Assembly: GCA_031841125.1 (NCBI GenBank)
Contig: CM063114.1
Coordinates: 6,138,001-6,202,000, forward strand
Reading direction: 5' to 3'
DNA: 64,000 nt
Source of the DNA: Acanthococcus lagerstroemiae
Taxonomy: Eukaryota; Arthropoda; Insecta; Hemiptera; Eriococcidae
Shown here: in pieces, positions 22,454-33,310 of the stretch
How positions within the stretch are numbered: position 1 is the first letter of the stretch
Layout of the letters: every line of letters starts with the position of its first letter
The notes under the pieces: generated by a model
The model's input: only the letters and a program-made list of their open reading frames with translations
Database searches by the model: none
What the model was told of the DNA's origin: nothing
Position numbers and translations under genes: made by a program

Positions 22454-23013
22454 TAGTAGACTTCCGAGTCTCCGGCCTGAACGACGGGGACTTGGGTTGG
22501 CCGGATAACTGAAAATCCGAATAATACGGTGTTTCTTGGGGGGTTTGTTCTTTTGCTTTTCTTTGGTATTTTTTAACGCCCTCTGCCGTCTTTAAGGAGT
22601 CTGTTTGGCCGAGTGGATACCGCGCTGGTCTCGGAATTCGGAGGTCCCGGGTTCGAGCCCGCGTAGCAACTCACTAAATTTGGAAATAGGCCGGTTTTTC
22701 GGCATGAAGAGAAGAGGGCTAAGACAGCCCTAACCGCCTCCCCGACGTCTCTGAGGTAATGCTTGAAAGGGCGGATTCCAGGGCTCAGGTTGAGGGTAAA
22801 ATTAGAAAAGAATCTGTGGTTTCTAAAGTGTGTGCTTACATTTGCCTAAAACGCAAAACAGATGATGCAACACACTGCACTTTTAATTGAAGGGCCGGAT
22901 AATACCTAAAACGATCGAATAATTGGAAGTCCGGATAACAGGGAGGAATTTTCTGAGGCCGGATAATATAGCTTGCCGGATAACCAGAAGTCGGATAATC
23001 GGAAGTCTACATA
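22454..23013. mobile_element. Tigger/pogo-like non-autonomous element
   Basis: GTAGACTTCCGA at 22456 pairs with TCGGAAGTCTAC ending near 23010, with TA or ATA flanks. Inside, CCGGATAA-type words recur in both orientations (GGCCGGATAACTGAAAATCC, AGGCCGGATAATATAGC). Such ends resemble Tigger/pogo elements of the Tc1-mariner superfamily, which insert at TA. No transposase is present. A SINE lies within it at 22590-22820. Confidence 0.6.
22590..22820 (+). mobile_element. tRNA-derived SINE, best copy
   Basis: The head at about 22596-22670 has an A box (TGGCCGAGTGG) and a B box (GGTTCGAGCCC), resembling tRNA-Ser or tRNA-Leu. The body then reads AATAGGCCGGTTTTTCGGCA, GAAGAGAAGAGGGCT, CCTCCCCGACGTCTCTGAGG, TAATGCTTGAAAGGGCGG and TTCCAGGGCTCAGG, ending AAAATTAGAAAAG. 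The acceptor ends do not pair, so it is a SINE rather than a tRNA gene. The pol III promoter boxes look intact. It is nested in the Tigger-like element. Confidence 0.8.
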
Positions 23014-25659
23014 CTTAATGTAGAAAAGGTGAAACGAACGCGAACGCATGCAACGGAAGTGGCATCTTAACGATCCGCCCACGTTTAGTGAGATAAAGAG
23101 CAAAAGAGAGAGTGAAAGAGAAAGAGCGTGTATGTGAAAACAGACTGCTCCCTCTCCCCACTTCTGTTATATACCAGTTTTCAGTCGGATAATTTCAGTA
23201 CACGCACCTACCGACTCATGTAGCAAACTCACACAAGGCGAAAGACGCTTCACTACTTTCGGGTGTCCCAAACATCACCTGTATTATCTTATTTTTAATT
23301 TTTTAATTTTTTTAAAATATCAAGTAATACTGCTTTCAAAATGCTCTCCGTCAGGTTAGTTTGAACACTATTGTATTTTTTCAACGGTTTACATCTTGTG
23401 AAGAAATGTTCTACTTAAAATTACCTACAAAGTACAAACTAACGAAACCTCATAATGCACAGCTATTAACTTTAATCTTGAAATGAAAGGGTCGGGGGTC
23501 AAAATAACATTTTATGCTCCAAAATTCCAAAACATATCAGCACAGGCCTTTTGGGGAAAAATGTAAAAAAAAATGGACCCATTTTTCTTCTGCGTTTGAC
23601 AGACGAGAGAGGTACTCACTTGAACACATTTCAGACGCACTTCCCTACATTAGTAGATTAGTACCTTTCTATTTTTCGAAATACTATTAGTTCTCGCCTC
23701 TATCTCTAGAACCATGGATATAGTATTTTCAAAATATAAAAAGTAAATTCAATATATTTCACCAGTTTGGACTTCAGAAAGTGAAGTTTCCTACCTGCAT
23801 TTAAATGAGACTCTTTATTGGATGATACAAGGAGGGAAATGACTATTTCCTTCCCAAGAGAACAAAGTGATTACCTTTATAACGATCTACCGGAAAACAG
23901 AAAGCAGGCGATATTTCCAGTTAGAAATTTAGCAAAATTCTGAGAAAAATATTGGCCAGTTTGTGAAGGAAGTGACGTTACTAGTACAGTTGCAGGACTC
24001 GTCCATGGCTCGATCTGCAAGCTTCGAATTCGTGAAAACCCTTCCTTCCCTCTTCACCATTTATTATTTGCTTCGAGTCCTTATTCGCACAAGTCTGAAA
24101 AATTTTCATGTTTCGGGTTGCGGTATCCCCCAAATGGACTCCATAAAATGGAGTATACTCTGCTAACTCGGTGCAAGATCGGTTCGAAGGGTAACTCGTT
24201 CCACAAGGGGGTTGAAGCCACGTGCAGTTATCAGCATTAGATGGTATGGGTTTTTCTTCTCACCGAAGAACGGAGTCGAAGATAACCCGAAGTACCTATT
24301 CACCCTGAAAGCGGTAGCACGCGAGGGAAGCCGCGAGATCGGCGCAAAAAATGAAGCACATCTTCCGACCTGCTCCGCCTGCACCTTGCAAATTTCCTAA
24401 TCCTTCGGGAAATCAGACTCGGGCGCCCTTTTCGCTGCCGCTGCTACAAACCAACACGGCCAGCGGATTAATCGAATGATGTTTATCTTCGCCATAAAAC
24501 CGCCACAGAACCGGATATAACGGTCTTGGTTAATTGATCGGTATCTTATTAATGGGTTTTCCTATAAAACCCATTTTGCGGATGTAACAGAAAGTAAAAG
24601 TTTGCCTTAGAAACCTCAGCTGTGAAATTAACTCCTCCAATTTAATCGCCGTTAAGAACGGTTTTTGCTCGCACAAAGCGCGAATTCGAAGAAAGGTAAA
24701 CGACTGCGTCCGAATCACCTTAAAAGAATACTCATCTCGAAAGCAGAAATTCTAAAAAAGTACGAAAGAAAGAAAAAAAAAGTGTATAAGACACGGAAAA
24801 AATCTTTTCTCCCAGTCCCTCGGCCTTTTCTTTTAGATTTTCGCGTAATGAAGACTCGCAAAACGTTCTCTATTTTTATTGTAATTCGCGGCGGGACCCG
24901 AGTTGACGTCTAAACATTCTTTCTTTTTATGAATAATGTATTAACGGTTACAGAAGAAGGCTTCCTTTGCACAGCAAAAATAATTCTTATCTTCCTATTT
25001 TTTATTTAAATGAAGGAAAACGGTTGAGGTTCAGCCTGTTATATTGCGCGGTACAAAGTACCGTTTTATAAAAAATAAAAAAAAAGACCCCCGAAGAGTA
25101 TCTTTTTTCAAAGTAGAAAATGCAAACTAAACTCGATCCGAATGTTGCGTGGTGGCGTATACGATTTTGCTGCAAATTTCTGCGCTTCAAAATAACCTAT
25201 TGATGGTCGTTACGCGGATGGAGAACGATTCAATTCAGTTTCCAATCACCGAAGAGTTAAAAAAAAAAAAGCGCGGCGTTGATTGAATTTCAGCTATCTG
25301 AGGGTACGAAGGGCGAAGGTGGTTTCAATATTACGATTGAGTGGAATTGAGAGCCAGTTTTCTATTTCACTCAAGGTACGTCCACACCGAGAGACACGAT
25401 GGGATCATTGCCTAATGCTACTCATAGTTGTTCGGTTTGGCTTATTCGGTGGAAGTGGTGGGCTTGAAGCAGGCTCACCTCCCCTTTCCATGAGCTCCCG
25501 CTTTTCATTTATCCAAGTTTGGCAGACAGTAAGCTACCACGTGTGGATACAAAGAAAACGGACTAGTTAAGCCCCTTCTCAGTCTCAGGCATGGATACAC
25601 GGGATAGAAGGTGAGTTCAACCCCCCCCCCCCCCAAAGGGAAAAACTGAAATGGCTCAA
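23014..25659. other. Unique-looking DNA, no supported gene
   Basis: Mostly non-repetitive sequence. The 24.1-25.4 kb stretch has higher GC and several 60-95-codon open frames on both strands, but none has a recognisable domain or convincing splice boundaries. A C homopolymer lies at about 25621-25634. Confidence 0.5.
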
Positions 25660-26180
25660 CCTGCTAAAAAGCTCCACGGTATCCTAAACAAGCGTGAAAG
25701 AATCTCGTAATTCGTAAAAGTTACTCTCGTTAACTCCTTGCGTGTCCAAACAGGTCTACAAGTCCAACAGAATCTTAGTTTAGTCCTTAAAAGCCTTAAG
25801 CAATCTTGGAATTTTACTGAGTCATCAAAACTTAAAAACTCCTAAAGAGCCCTTAGCAAGTCTGAACGTGATAAAGAGAGCTAAATGAATCTTGAACAGT
25901 CCTAATGAACCTTTAAAAAGTCTGGAAGGACGTTAAAGAAGATATCCTTGTCTCAGCAAGTATGGCGGAACTCAAGTCTTGAAGAGTCTTAAAGCTGGGA
26001 GCGTGGTAAAAAGTCCTAAACAAGTCTTGACTAGTCAGTGAGTCTCAAACAAGAGCCTTACAGAGTTATAATGAAGTTTGAGAGACACTCGAATTTATAC
26101 GATAGGTACTCGGAAAACATGAAAAGTTTCAATCCTATCTTGAAGAGCTGTAATCAAGCCTGAATCATACCTAATCGTAA
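25660..26180 (-). repeat. Family D GACTC array (inverted orientation)
   Basis: Degenerate words GAGTCTTAAA, AAGTCCTAAA, AATCTTG and GTCTTGA repeat every 10-11 bp or multiples, as in AGTCC-TTAAA-AGCC-TTAAG near 25780. This is the reverse complement of the arrays at 4.4 and 44.6 kb. Confidence 0.6.
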
Positions 26181-26199
26181 AAGAATCTTGTTAACTCCT

Positions 26200-26285
26200 A
26201 ACAGCCTCCCCGACGTCTCTGAGGTAATGCTCGAAAGGGCGGATTCCAGAGCTCGGGTCGAGAGTAAAATTAGAAAGAAAAAAAA
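26200..26285 (+). mobile_element. SINE 3' fragment
   Basis: CCTCCCCGACGTCTCTGAGG, TAATGCTCGAAAGGGCGG and ATTCCAGAGCTCGGGTCG match the 22.6-kb SINE body and run into an A-rich tail (AAAATTAGAAAGAAAAAAAA). The head is missing, as in 5'-truncated SINEs. Confidence 0.75.
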
Positions 26286-27419
26286 AGAAGAAAAAACACG
26301 GTTCAAGAAACAGGACAGCAGCGGAGCAAATTCATTGAGAGGGCGAGAACCGAGAATTTTCCAATTATTGAAGTAAAACAAAAATCAAATTTTTTCCACT
26401 ATTGAAAGAAGAAGAAAACTGGTAGGATTCGTAAAGCTGCCAACGATTTCCCAACTCTGAAAAATGACTGAGTAGAGCCGCTCCTGTGTCCTCTCATGGC
26501 TACGGTCTAGTGGAAAAGCTTTTAAGAGTTTTAAACTAGTCCGGAGAAAAGTGATTTTTTTTCATGGGCATCGAAGGATCGAAAAGTCTTAATTGAAATA
26601 GCGCTACCGCCTCCCACCTCAAGGGAAAGAATTTAGATGGTATCGTAATATTTGTTTAGAAAAAAAAGAAAAAGAAAAAAAAAACCAAAACCGTTGCCCA
26701 GTAGACAATCATCCAATGTATTGGAAGTAACTGAAGCAAAATTCGGAAGGTGTTTTCATTTTCAACGTCAATAAGAAACTCGCAAGTATTTCTGTCTCAC
26801 TAACCATTCAACTTCCATCGTGGGAGAAAAAATGGAAGTTTTTATCAGAGAGGGGAGGGGAATCGATATAAATCACGCATTCAATTCTTACATTTTGGAA
26901 CTGCGTCTCCTATATTTCATAGTTTTCCAGCATTTCTCAAAAAATTTGTCCCAGTTACCCAGGTGTTCATCAAAAACAACCAAACAACATTCAGATTGTC
27001 TAGGGATGTGCCAAATAACATTCCTCAAATAATTTACAGTGTTGGAAAATGTAGCAAAATTGATTCTTAGATGGTAACAGTTTAAAAGGATTAACCTCTT
27101 CTTTTGGTTGGTCAATTTCGAAAATTCTTGTCGGTAGGCAAAATCGACTCTTCAGTGTAGAGATAATTTAAATTCACATTATATTTTTATTACTTTTTCA
27201 TTTGAAAAAATGACGATAAAATGATCGTGTGACAAATTTGAATTGTGCTCGCCAGACTTCAGCGCAGGGTGGCAATTTTTAGGGGGTAACTGACTTTGAG
27301 GAGGAAAAAGGTTATTTGACCGGAGAAAAACTGAGCATGACCTTTACTTATCAACTATTTATATTATTATGACAAAGTAGACCTACACCCCCAATCACTG
27401 AGCCAAAATTTTCGAATTG
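26286..27419. other. No gene seen
   Basis: A/T-rich with poly-A interruptions near 26660-26685. No recognised coding region. Confidence 0.5.
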
Positions 27420-29190
27420 GCATGCATCTGGTATCGAAAAAGAATTCAGCAACTCCCCAATTCAACAAATAATGTGCAATACGTTTTTCCCCTTTAAAAT
27501 TTTGTTCATCCCTCTCCTAATTCTAGTATTATAAATATAGAACCAACATGATCATGAAAACAATTTCAGCTCCCATTAATATCTGGTGCCCATTGTACAA
27601 AATGACGGTTTTAATTGTGGCTCCCGCTACTGCCTCAACAGTTTCCAAGTTTGAGTAGAACTGATGTCAAAATGGATTCAGCAACCCCAAAAATCCTAAA
27701 CGTAATATGCATATGTGACCTGGAATCATGAAATGTGCCTCTGGTGTCAAAATATAATTTTTCACTTTCTTGACAATTCTCGTAGAAAAAACCACGCTCT
27801 TTAGAATGAAACAAATCGCAACTTCCTATCTTCATTAGTTTTTCCACAAATTGCATTTAAAAATTGTCAAAAATTTAAAAACATCTGTTTACATGGCGTT
27901 ATGTGAAACGGCCCTATGGGAATGACAAAGAACAAGAGTTCGAAACGCGGTTGTCATAGCAACGCGTAAAAGCACCACTACAGATGTACACGCTGTGTAC
28001 ATCTATGCACACCACTAACACCACCCCATCTTTACACTGGTACATATCAAAAACTTGTTTTCGCACAAGAGGCACATTTGATTATTCCAGCAATTATCAG
28101 AAATAAAGTCATAATAATGTGAGGCACTGACAATGGAAGTGGTGTAAGTCAGTTTTGATTTTTCGCCGTTGTACTCGTACTGTTATTGTTCTGTTTGAGC
28201 CCTGAGAATGCTGGTGCTGCTATCTGGTGAAGGATAGGAGTACCTGACTTACTTCATCATCAAAATGAATATTCTAGCAGTTACAAATACGATCCGTTGG
28301 CTCAAACTGGAAAAATCAAAACTGACTTACACCACTACTACAATAGTAGGCTCATGTAAAGTTGAATTGGCGACCTTGAAAATCCTATATTTGATACCCA
28401 CATTTTACTGTACACTTTTGGTCGATATCCCCGCTTTTGTTACCATGATTTTCAATTTTGTAGTAAACTGATATCAAAAATGAATTCAGCGATCTTAGAA
28501 AACCGAGAAGCGATGAATATATCGTATTCCTCATTATTATCAATTTTGATTCCTCTCCACCCTCACCAGATGCAATAAGTATAAAAAGAGTTAATAGACC
28601 TAATACTCGTATTTAAAAAATGAATTCAGCGACATTGACAACCTTACATTTTATACTTAAATGGCATATAATGGCAGTTTTCAACTTTACCCTTGCCACG
28701 GGTGTAACATTTTTCTACTTCGACGTAAACTGATATCAAAACTGAATTCTCGGTCCTCAGATATCCCACAACCGATGTCCCGATGGAATCTCAGTATAAT
28801 CTGTCAGCTCGAAATCTTCCCCAAACCACTGCCTGTCCAAACCATTGAAACACAAAAACATCCGGTTTTCCATGCGTGGTATCTGAGGGGTAAAGGTGAA
28901 AGGAGATATACAATTTGTAGGTATGAAAGCTACAGATGCAGGGAATCGAGTGCATGTTAAACTCCTATTCTCAAAATCCCATCAAATGAGAAAAAATATC
29001 AAAAATCTGTTTTTCGCTTTATAAGGCCCGTGTTAAACGGTGCAGCCTAAAAAGCTCATTTCAATTCTGTTTCTGTGGTACCTAGATATGGAAAAATACT
29101 AGCTACCATTTTTACAAAGAATCCAGTGTAGAAAAATTTTAGTTGATATTCAAGTCCTATAGTATTTTAAGATTTTTCAAAAATAAAAAA
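27420..29190 (+). repeat. Degenerate satellite-like repeats around GATTCAGCGAC
   Basis: Related segments recur irregularly: GAATTCAGCAACTCCCC near 27444, GGATTCAGCAACCCC near 27672, AATGAATTCAGCGATCTTAG near 28482, AATGAATTCAGCGACATTG near 28619 and AAACTGAATTCTCGGTCC near 28738. Several are preceded by AAACTGATATCAAAA and followed by an AAATCCTA- or AACCTTA-type stretch. The closest units are about 120-140 bp apart. Divergence is high, so boundaries are approximate. Confidence 0.45.
28138..28336. mobile_element. Palindromic MITE with perfect 26-bp ends
   Basis: AGTGGTGTAAGTCAGTTTTG at 28138 and its reverse complement ending at 28336 form an exact inverted repeat of at least 26 bp around a ~146-bp centre. 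No target duplication is evident. It lies inside the satellite-like region. Confidence 0.65.
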
Positions 29191-29399
29191 AGGTTCTGGG
29201 GAGTTTAAACCACCCTAAAAGAATTAGCAGAAGGTATAACGATTTTCCACCAACTCCCGCTTGTCACTTCCTTATTCCTAATGTGGCGTCTCTCCCAAAC
29301 TCGCAGATAATGTTGGACACAATTGTGAATACATACCGTATTGACGCACTGTGTTACGCTGCCGCAGGCTACAGGGGCGATAGAACACACACTGTTATA

Positions 29400-29979
29400 C
29401 GAGGGACGATCAAAAAGTAACCTCCGCTACCTCTAAAAATCAAATCAGGGGGAAGGGGAAAATTCCTACAAAATAGGACATGTTCGTGAGGCTTCTGAGA
29501 CAACACTGTTAAGATTTCAGGCGCTTACGACGAACGAGGCAGACAGGGCAGTACAAAAACAATGGAGCTACCGTTGAAACGTGTGTCAAGAATTGAAGTG
29601 CGCGCAGTAATATGTTTTCTCACCGCGCTCGGCGCATGGCTGCGGAAATCGAATTCTTGTCCGCTTACAAACGCGAAGGGGAAACCATGTCATGACGGGG
29701 GACGAGACGTGGGTCCACCAGTATACTCCTCCAAGCGGTCTCGCTGAGCGCGTTGAAAAAACGTATTACTGCGCGCACTTCAATTCTTGACACACGTTTC
29801 AACGGTAGCTCCATCGTTTTTGTACTGCCCTGTCTGCCTCGTTCGTCGTACGCGCCTGAAATCTTTACAGTGTTGTCTCAGAAGCCTCACGAACATGTCC
29901 TATTTTTTGGGGATTTTCCCCTTGTCTTTTGTTTTTGGTTTTCAGACATAAGTGGAGGTTACTTTTTGATCATCCTACG
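29400..29979 (+). mobile_element. Mirror-image mariner derivative (foldback)
   Basis: A 580-bp element flanked by TA has arms of about 230 bp (29400-29630 and 29744-29979) that are near-perfect reverse complements. They start CGAGGGACGATCAAAAAGTA and end TACTTTTTGATCATCCTACG. Each arm carries the mariner 5' end including the transposase start. Only the ~113-bp centre is single copy. The 3' half of a mariner has been replaced by an inverted duplicate of the 5' half, giving a large hairpin. It has no intact transposase, but both ends may still be recognised by a cognate enzyme. Confidence 0.85.
29562..29747 (+). pseudogene. Mariner transposase remnant
   Basis: The frame opens MELPLKRVSRIEVRAVICFL, the N-terminal helix-turn-helix seen in mariner/SETMAR-type transposases. 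In the centre there is FLSAYKREGET and, after a frameshift, VMTGDETWVHQYTPPSK, the segment holding the second conserved aspartate region of the DD34D catalytic core. The intervening HTH and linker and the whole C-terminal part are missing. The plus-strand frame at 29753-30121 is antisense to the mirrored arm and is not a gene. Confidence 0.8.
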
Positions 29980-30212
29980 TATTACACCGTCTGTTTTAAT
30001 CAAGAATTTATCTGAAGTCAGAACTTGTGGTCCCTTACCCCTCGCTCTCGCTCATGCTCAGTTCCAGCGAAACCTTTCCAGGGGTATAAGAGTAGACGCG
30101 CGCTTTCGGCCAAGTCAGTAACAAAGGGGAATATTCGGGGCTCAAACCCATACCTCAAAACCCCTGTTTTAGATCTAATCTGCCTAGATTATTTTGTCGA
30201 TTCAGAGCTGTG

Positions 30213-30335
30213 GACCTATTATGAAACTTTTATCACGATACCACAAATCGTCACAGTGGTAACTTGATACAGTTTACTGTACAAGTTACCACTATAATGA
30301 TTTGTAGTATTGTGATAAAAGTTTCATAATAGGTC
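30213..30335. repeat. Short hairpin element, 54-bp arms
   Basis: GACCTATTATGAAACTTTTA at 30213 is matched by its reverse complement ending at 30335. The 54-bp arms differ at about five positions, all transitions, around a 15-bp loop. It may be a foldback MITE. No coding content. Confidence 0.7.
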
Positions 30336-31439
30336 TCCTGATCTTGTTACCACAAGTAACTCCAAACCAGCAGCATTGGTCACACTGCAAAGGTTCTCCA
30401 GTCAGCCAACTATACGTAAAGGATGCTAAAACTTACTGCGTCATTTCATTTACGTTTGTCATGAGGTAATTTTCCTTCGAATTGCAACGGTGGAAGATAT
30501 TGTCATTCTGACCTTGGTGTAGCACGAGGTTAGAAGAACTAAGGGGCCAGCCGTGTACCCTAATTACGAGCTACCGTCGTTAACGAACAGTTAATTTTGT
30601 TACAACTTTCTGCATGCGGACCTGCATAATATTTTCTTATACCGAACTTTGCGACGGTTACTTTTCGAGATCACGCCGCGCCATTTGGCAAGTTTAGCAC
30701 AGCAGTCTCTCCGACACCCTTTTTAACCGCACAGCAAAACGCACAAAAGCATTTGCAGATAACGGACTGTTAAAATTTACCTACCTTGTGATTACATTCG
30801 TCCGCGAGGTATTATGCAAATTGCGGAAATGCGCTACATAATTCCTAATTTGGGTACGAATGCTACATTTACGTTACATTTATGCTACATTTACTCCTTT
30901 TAACCGTACAGTTTCAGCAACGCCAAAATAATCTGATAAATGGTCAGCGGAAAAAAAAAATGAAGGAAAGATAATTAAACTCCCGTTTTAATTCTTTCGG
31001 GGTGATGATAAGCTGACCAAACGTTTCACTAATATTCGCCCATCCAAATATTCTTGGGTAAAATAAAATTAGCTAAATTTCCGTCTCTTCATTCATGAAT
31101 GGAATAGTCCACCCGAACGGGGGCTAGACGGATGGAGAAATCTGCCACCAAAGATTTTGTTTCGTCAGTGTATTTGCAGTGCTATCCTAATAAGCAAACT
31201 TTAGGTTTTAGGTGGGGTAGGAGGAACTGAGAGTAGTATCCAGTGAAGAAGTTGGTTCTATCCCCTCCGCCGTAAATAGATTTTTTATACTTGATCAGAA
31301 AGACAATGTTTACATTGGTGTTTTACAGACGACAAGAAGCGCCTATCATTCATGCATCGGGTGCTAACAAAACCTGCATGTAAAGTAAACGTCTCTCAAT
31401 GTAAAGCGTTTTTACATGAAAAAATTTCTGGCCAGTAAT
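30336..31439. other. No gene seen
   Basis: Mostly unique AT-rich DNA. Short tandem words (TGCTACATTTACG-like) occur near 30860-30895. Confidence 0.5.
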
Positions 31440-31535
31440 TTCGTATTGGGGAATCAAACCCGCGTTCATTGAAACATTTGACTGAAATGCAGCAATCGTC
31501 TTTAACCACTCGGCCACGGAGCAAATTACTAAATA
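31440..31535 (-). mobile_element. tRNA-like SINE head or pseudo-tRNA
   Basis: On the minus strand there are an A box, TGGCCGAGTGGTTAAAG, and a B-box-like GGTTTGATTCC, spaced as in class II tRNAs (Ser/Leu). A GATTG/CAGTC anticodon stem can be drawn, but the acceptor and T stems do not pair properly. It is therefore more likely a SINE head or tRNA pseudogene than a functional tRNA. Confidence 0.55.
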
Positions 31536-31770
31536 ACGACTTAAGAACGCATTTAAATATTCACAATGTAGTACAGCTGTTACCGTTTGTTGTTAACCGT
31601 CGTTACGTTTTTGCTGGTCACTACCTGTGTATGCTGTTTGTGCACGTGAACAAACTGAAGACAAGACTGTAATACTGTACTTCCTAGTAATTAACTGAGA
31701 AAATTAAATTTTTGAATTAATTACGCACACAAAAATCACCTGTCTTTAGTTTAAATAAATGAATATATTT

Positions 31771-31793
31771 AAAAAAAAAAAAAAAAAAAAAAA
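31771..31793 (+). repeat. Poly-A tract (23 bp)
   Basis: An uninterrupted A run follows AATGAATATATTT. It could be the tail of an old retroposed sequence, but no matching body was identified. Confidence 0.6.
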
Positions 31794-31824
31794 CCAGACC
31801 ATGTCAGAGAAAAATATTGCCGCT

Positions 31825-31978
31825 TCTGATCAAGTAGTATAAAAAATATCTTCCACAACAAGCGCCAAAAGTGTTTACATGACTCTGGAATTGCTCACTC
31901 GCTACGTTCGTTTGCAAATTTTCCCTCGCCATGTAAACACTCACTTTTGACTCTTGGTGTGTAATATACTATTTAATA
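31825..31978. mobile_element. Foldback MITE
   Basis: CAAAAGTGTTTACATG near 31868 faces CATGTAAACACTCACTTTTG near 31933. The inverted similarity extends outward through TCTTCCACAACAAGC / CTCTTGGTGTGTAATATACT to about 31830 and 31975. Arms are about 50 bp around a ~48-bp centre. Confidence 0.55.
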
Positions 31979-32215
31979 CATTGTGTCTCTCACAAACTCG
32001 CAGATAATGTGGGACACAGCTGTGAGTATAAATCGCATCGACACCGTAAGCCACAAAGGCAATAAAATATACAAGGTAATATTAGATCGTTGGTTTTGAG
32101 AATTTATCTGGAATCAGAACTTGCGTACCTCACCCCTCGCTCATGCTTGTGCACAATTCCGACAAATCCTTGCCGGGCATTTAAGGGCTCGCGCCAATCT
32201 TCACTTTACGCGTTA
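31979..32215 (+). repeat. Family E repeat, copy 2 (unoccupied)
   Basis: ACTCGCAGATAATGTGGGAC and, later, GAATTTATCTGGAATCAGAA and CACCCCTCGCTCATGC match the sequences flanking the mariner at 29.4-30.0 kb. Here the corresponding TA is uninterrupted, near AAGGTAATATTAG (about 32075). Confidence 0.65.
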
Positions 32216-32529
32216 TATCTGACTGGCTAATGGTTCTAGGTACCACGAAGGGGAGCAATTCCGTACTGGTGACGGTGATGTCGCAAAAGGGTTCGATTCC
32301 ACATATATTTCTAACATTTCTGTTAGGGGGGGGGGAGAGAAAGGAAGGTGTTAAGTCAACTTTCTGGGGAATATTTAGGACCATCGATATCCCCGCAAAG
32401 TCCAACAATTGTCCTAATGAATCTTGGACCATTTCCCAGGTGAGATACCCGCTCGCTTTTGACATTTCTATGTCTTTACTTTGGCACACAACAGAAAAAA
32501 ACGTTACCTCAGAGCGTGACGAAAATAGC

Positions 32530-33310
32530 GTTACAAAAATCACGTTACGGACTGGCTGACTGGTTAGGCAGGTTGGCAACGGAAATGTCCAAAAAATGAG
32601 CGCAACGTGCTCTGCGGAGCGTAGCGCACGACAACGTTCTCATGTCGGCGCAATCCACGAAGCAGACATGAAAATGCTCTCCTGTGGTTGCAAACTCGTC
32701 TGCAAGATGATGCACTAGCAGAGCGTAGTGCTCGTAGGCTGGTACAAGGAACGTGATGTTCGCAAGGGAATACAGGCTGATACAAGGAGTGTGGTACTCG
32801 CAGACGAATGAAGTATTGAGTCAGTCAGTCAGTCAGATGACGAAAATATCGTTAAGGGCTGGCTAGGCTGGCTGGCAACGGGAACAAAAGTTACTCTAGA
32901 GCGTGACGGGCTAGCTATGACTGGCTAACTGACAGACTGACTGATTGACTGACTTTTTTCTTATTGACATTTTCATGTTTTTACTTCGGCACCCAAAAGT
33001 AAAAAACGTTACAATTTGCGCGTTACATTTCTGACTGACAGACTGACTGGCTAAATGACTGCTTGTGACTGACCCGACTGACCTGACTGACCACGCCGCA
33101 GGGCCATGCATACGCGAGTCTATACATCGTACTTCTTCCATACATCCTCAGTATTAAAAATTTCCATGGAATTAACAACAAGGCTGCAGACTACAGTTGC
33201 GCAGCAACAACACGGCTGCAGAATGGAGTTGCGCAGGGCATAGCACAGTTAAATTCTAGACATGAAAATGCTCTCCCGTTGTTGCAGACCCGTCTGCAAC
33301 ATGACGAAAA
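32530..33310. repeat. GACT-rich repeats and dispersed duplications
   Basis: (CAGT)n near 32820 and GACTGACTGACT-like runs between 32928 and 33085 are mixed with duplicated segments. ACATGAAAATGCTCTCCTGT near 32665 recurs as ACATGAAAATGCTCTCCCGT near 33258, each followed by GCAAACTCGTCTGCAA or GCAGACCCGTCTGCAA. GGCTGGC/TTGGCAACGG occurs near 32570 and 32870. Short open frames here are not credible genes. Confidence 0.55.

Larger units (their letters stand above)
29273..30125 (+). repeat. Family E repeat, copy 1 (carrying mariner insertion)
   Basis: 29278-29399 and 29982-30115 match the continuous sequence at 31981-32215: ACTCGCAGATAATG, then AATTTATCTG and AAGTCAGAACTTG, then CACCCCTCGCTC-like text. 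The two halves are separated by the mariner derivative, so this copy is an occupied site. The family's nature is unknown. Confidence 0.65.

Noticed and set aside
22590..22675. Possible functional tRNA (Ser/Leu-like)
   Set aside because: A and B boxes are good, but the acceptor arm does not pair and the sequence continues into a SINE body found at other loci.
29753..30121. 122-codon plus-strand open frame
   Set aside because: Lies antisense to the mirrored mariner arm and runs into family E repeat sequence.
31440..31535. Possible minus-strand class II tRNA gene
   Set aside because: An anticodon stem can be drawn, but the acceptor and T stems fail to pair, so a functional tRNA is unlikely.
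32181..32579. 132-codon minus-strand open frame and overlapping 109-codon plus-strand frame
   Set aside because: Both frames are open over a repeat-derived region (family E end and GACT-rich repeats) with no domain.
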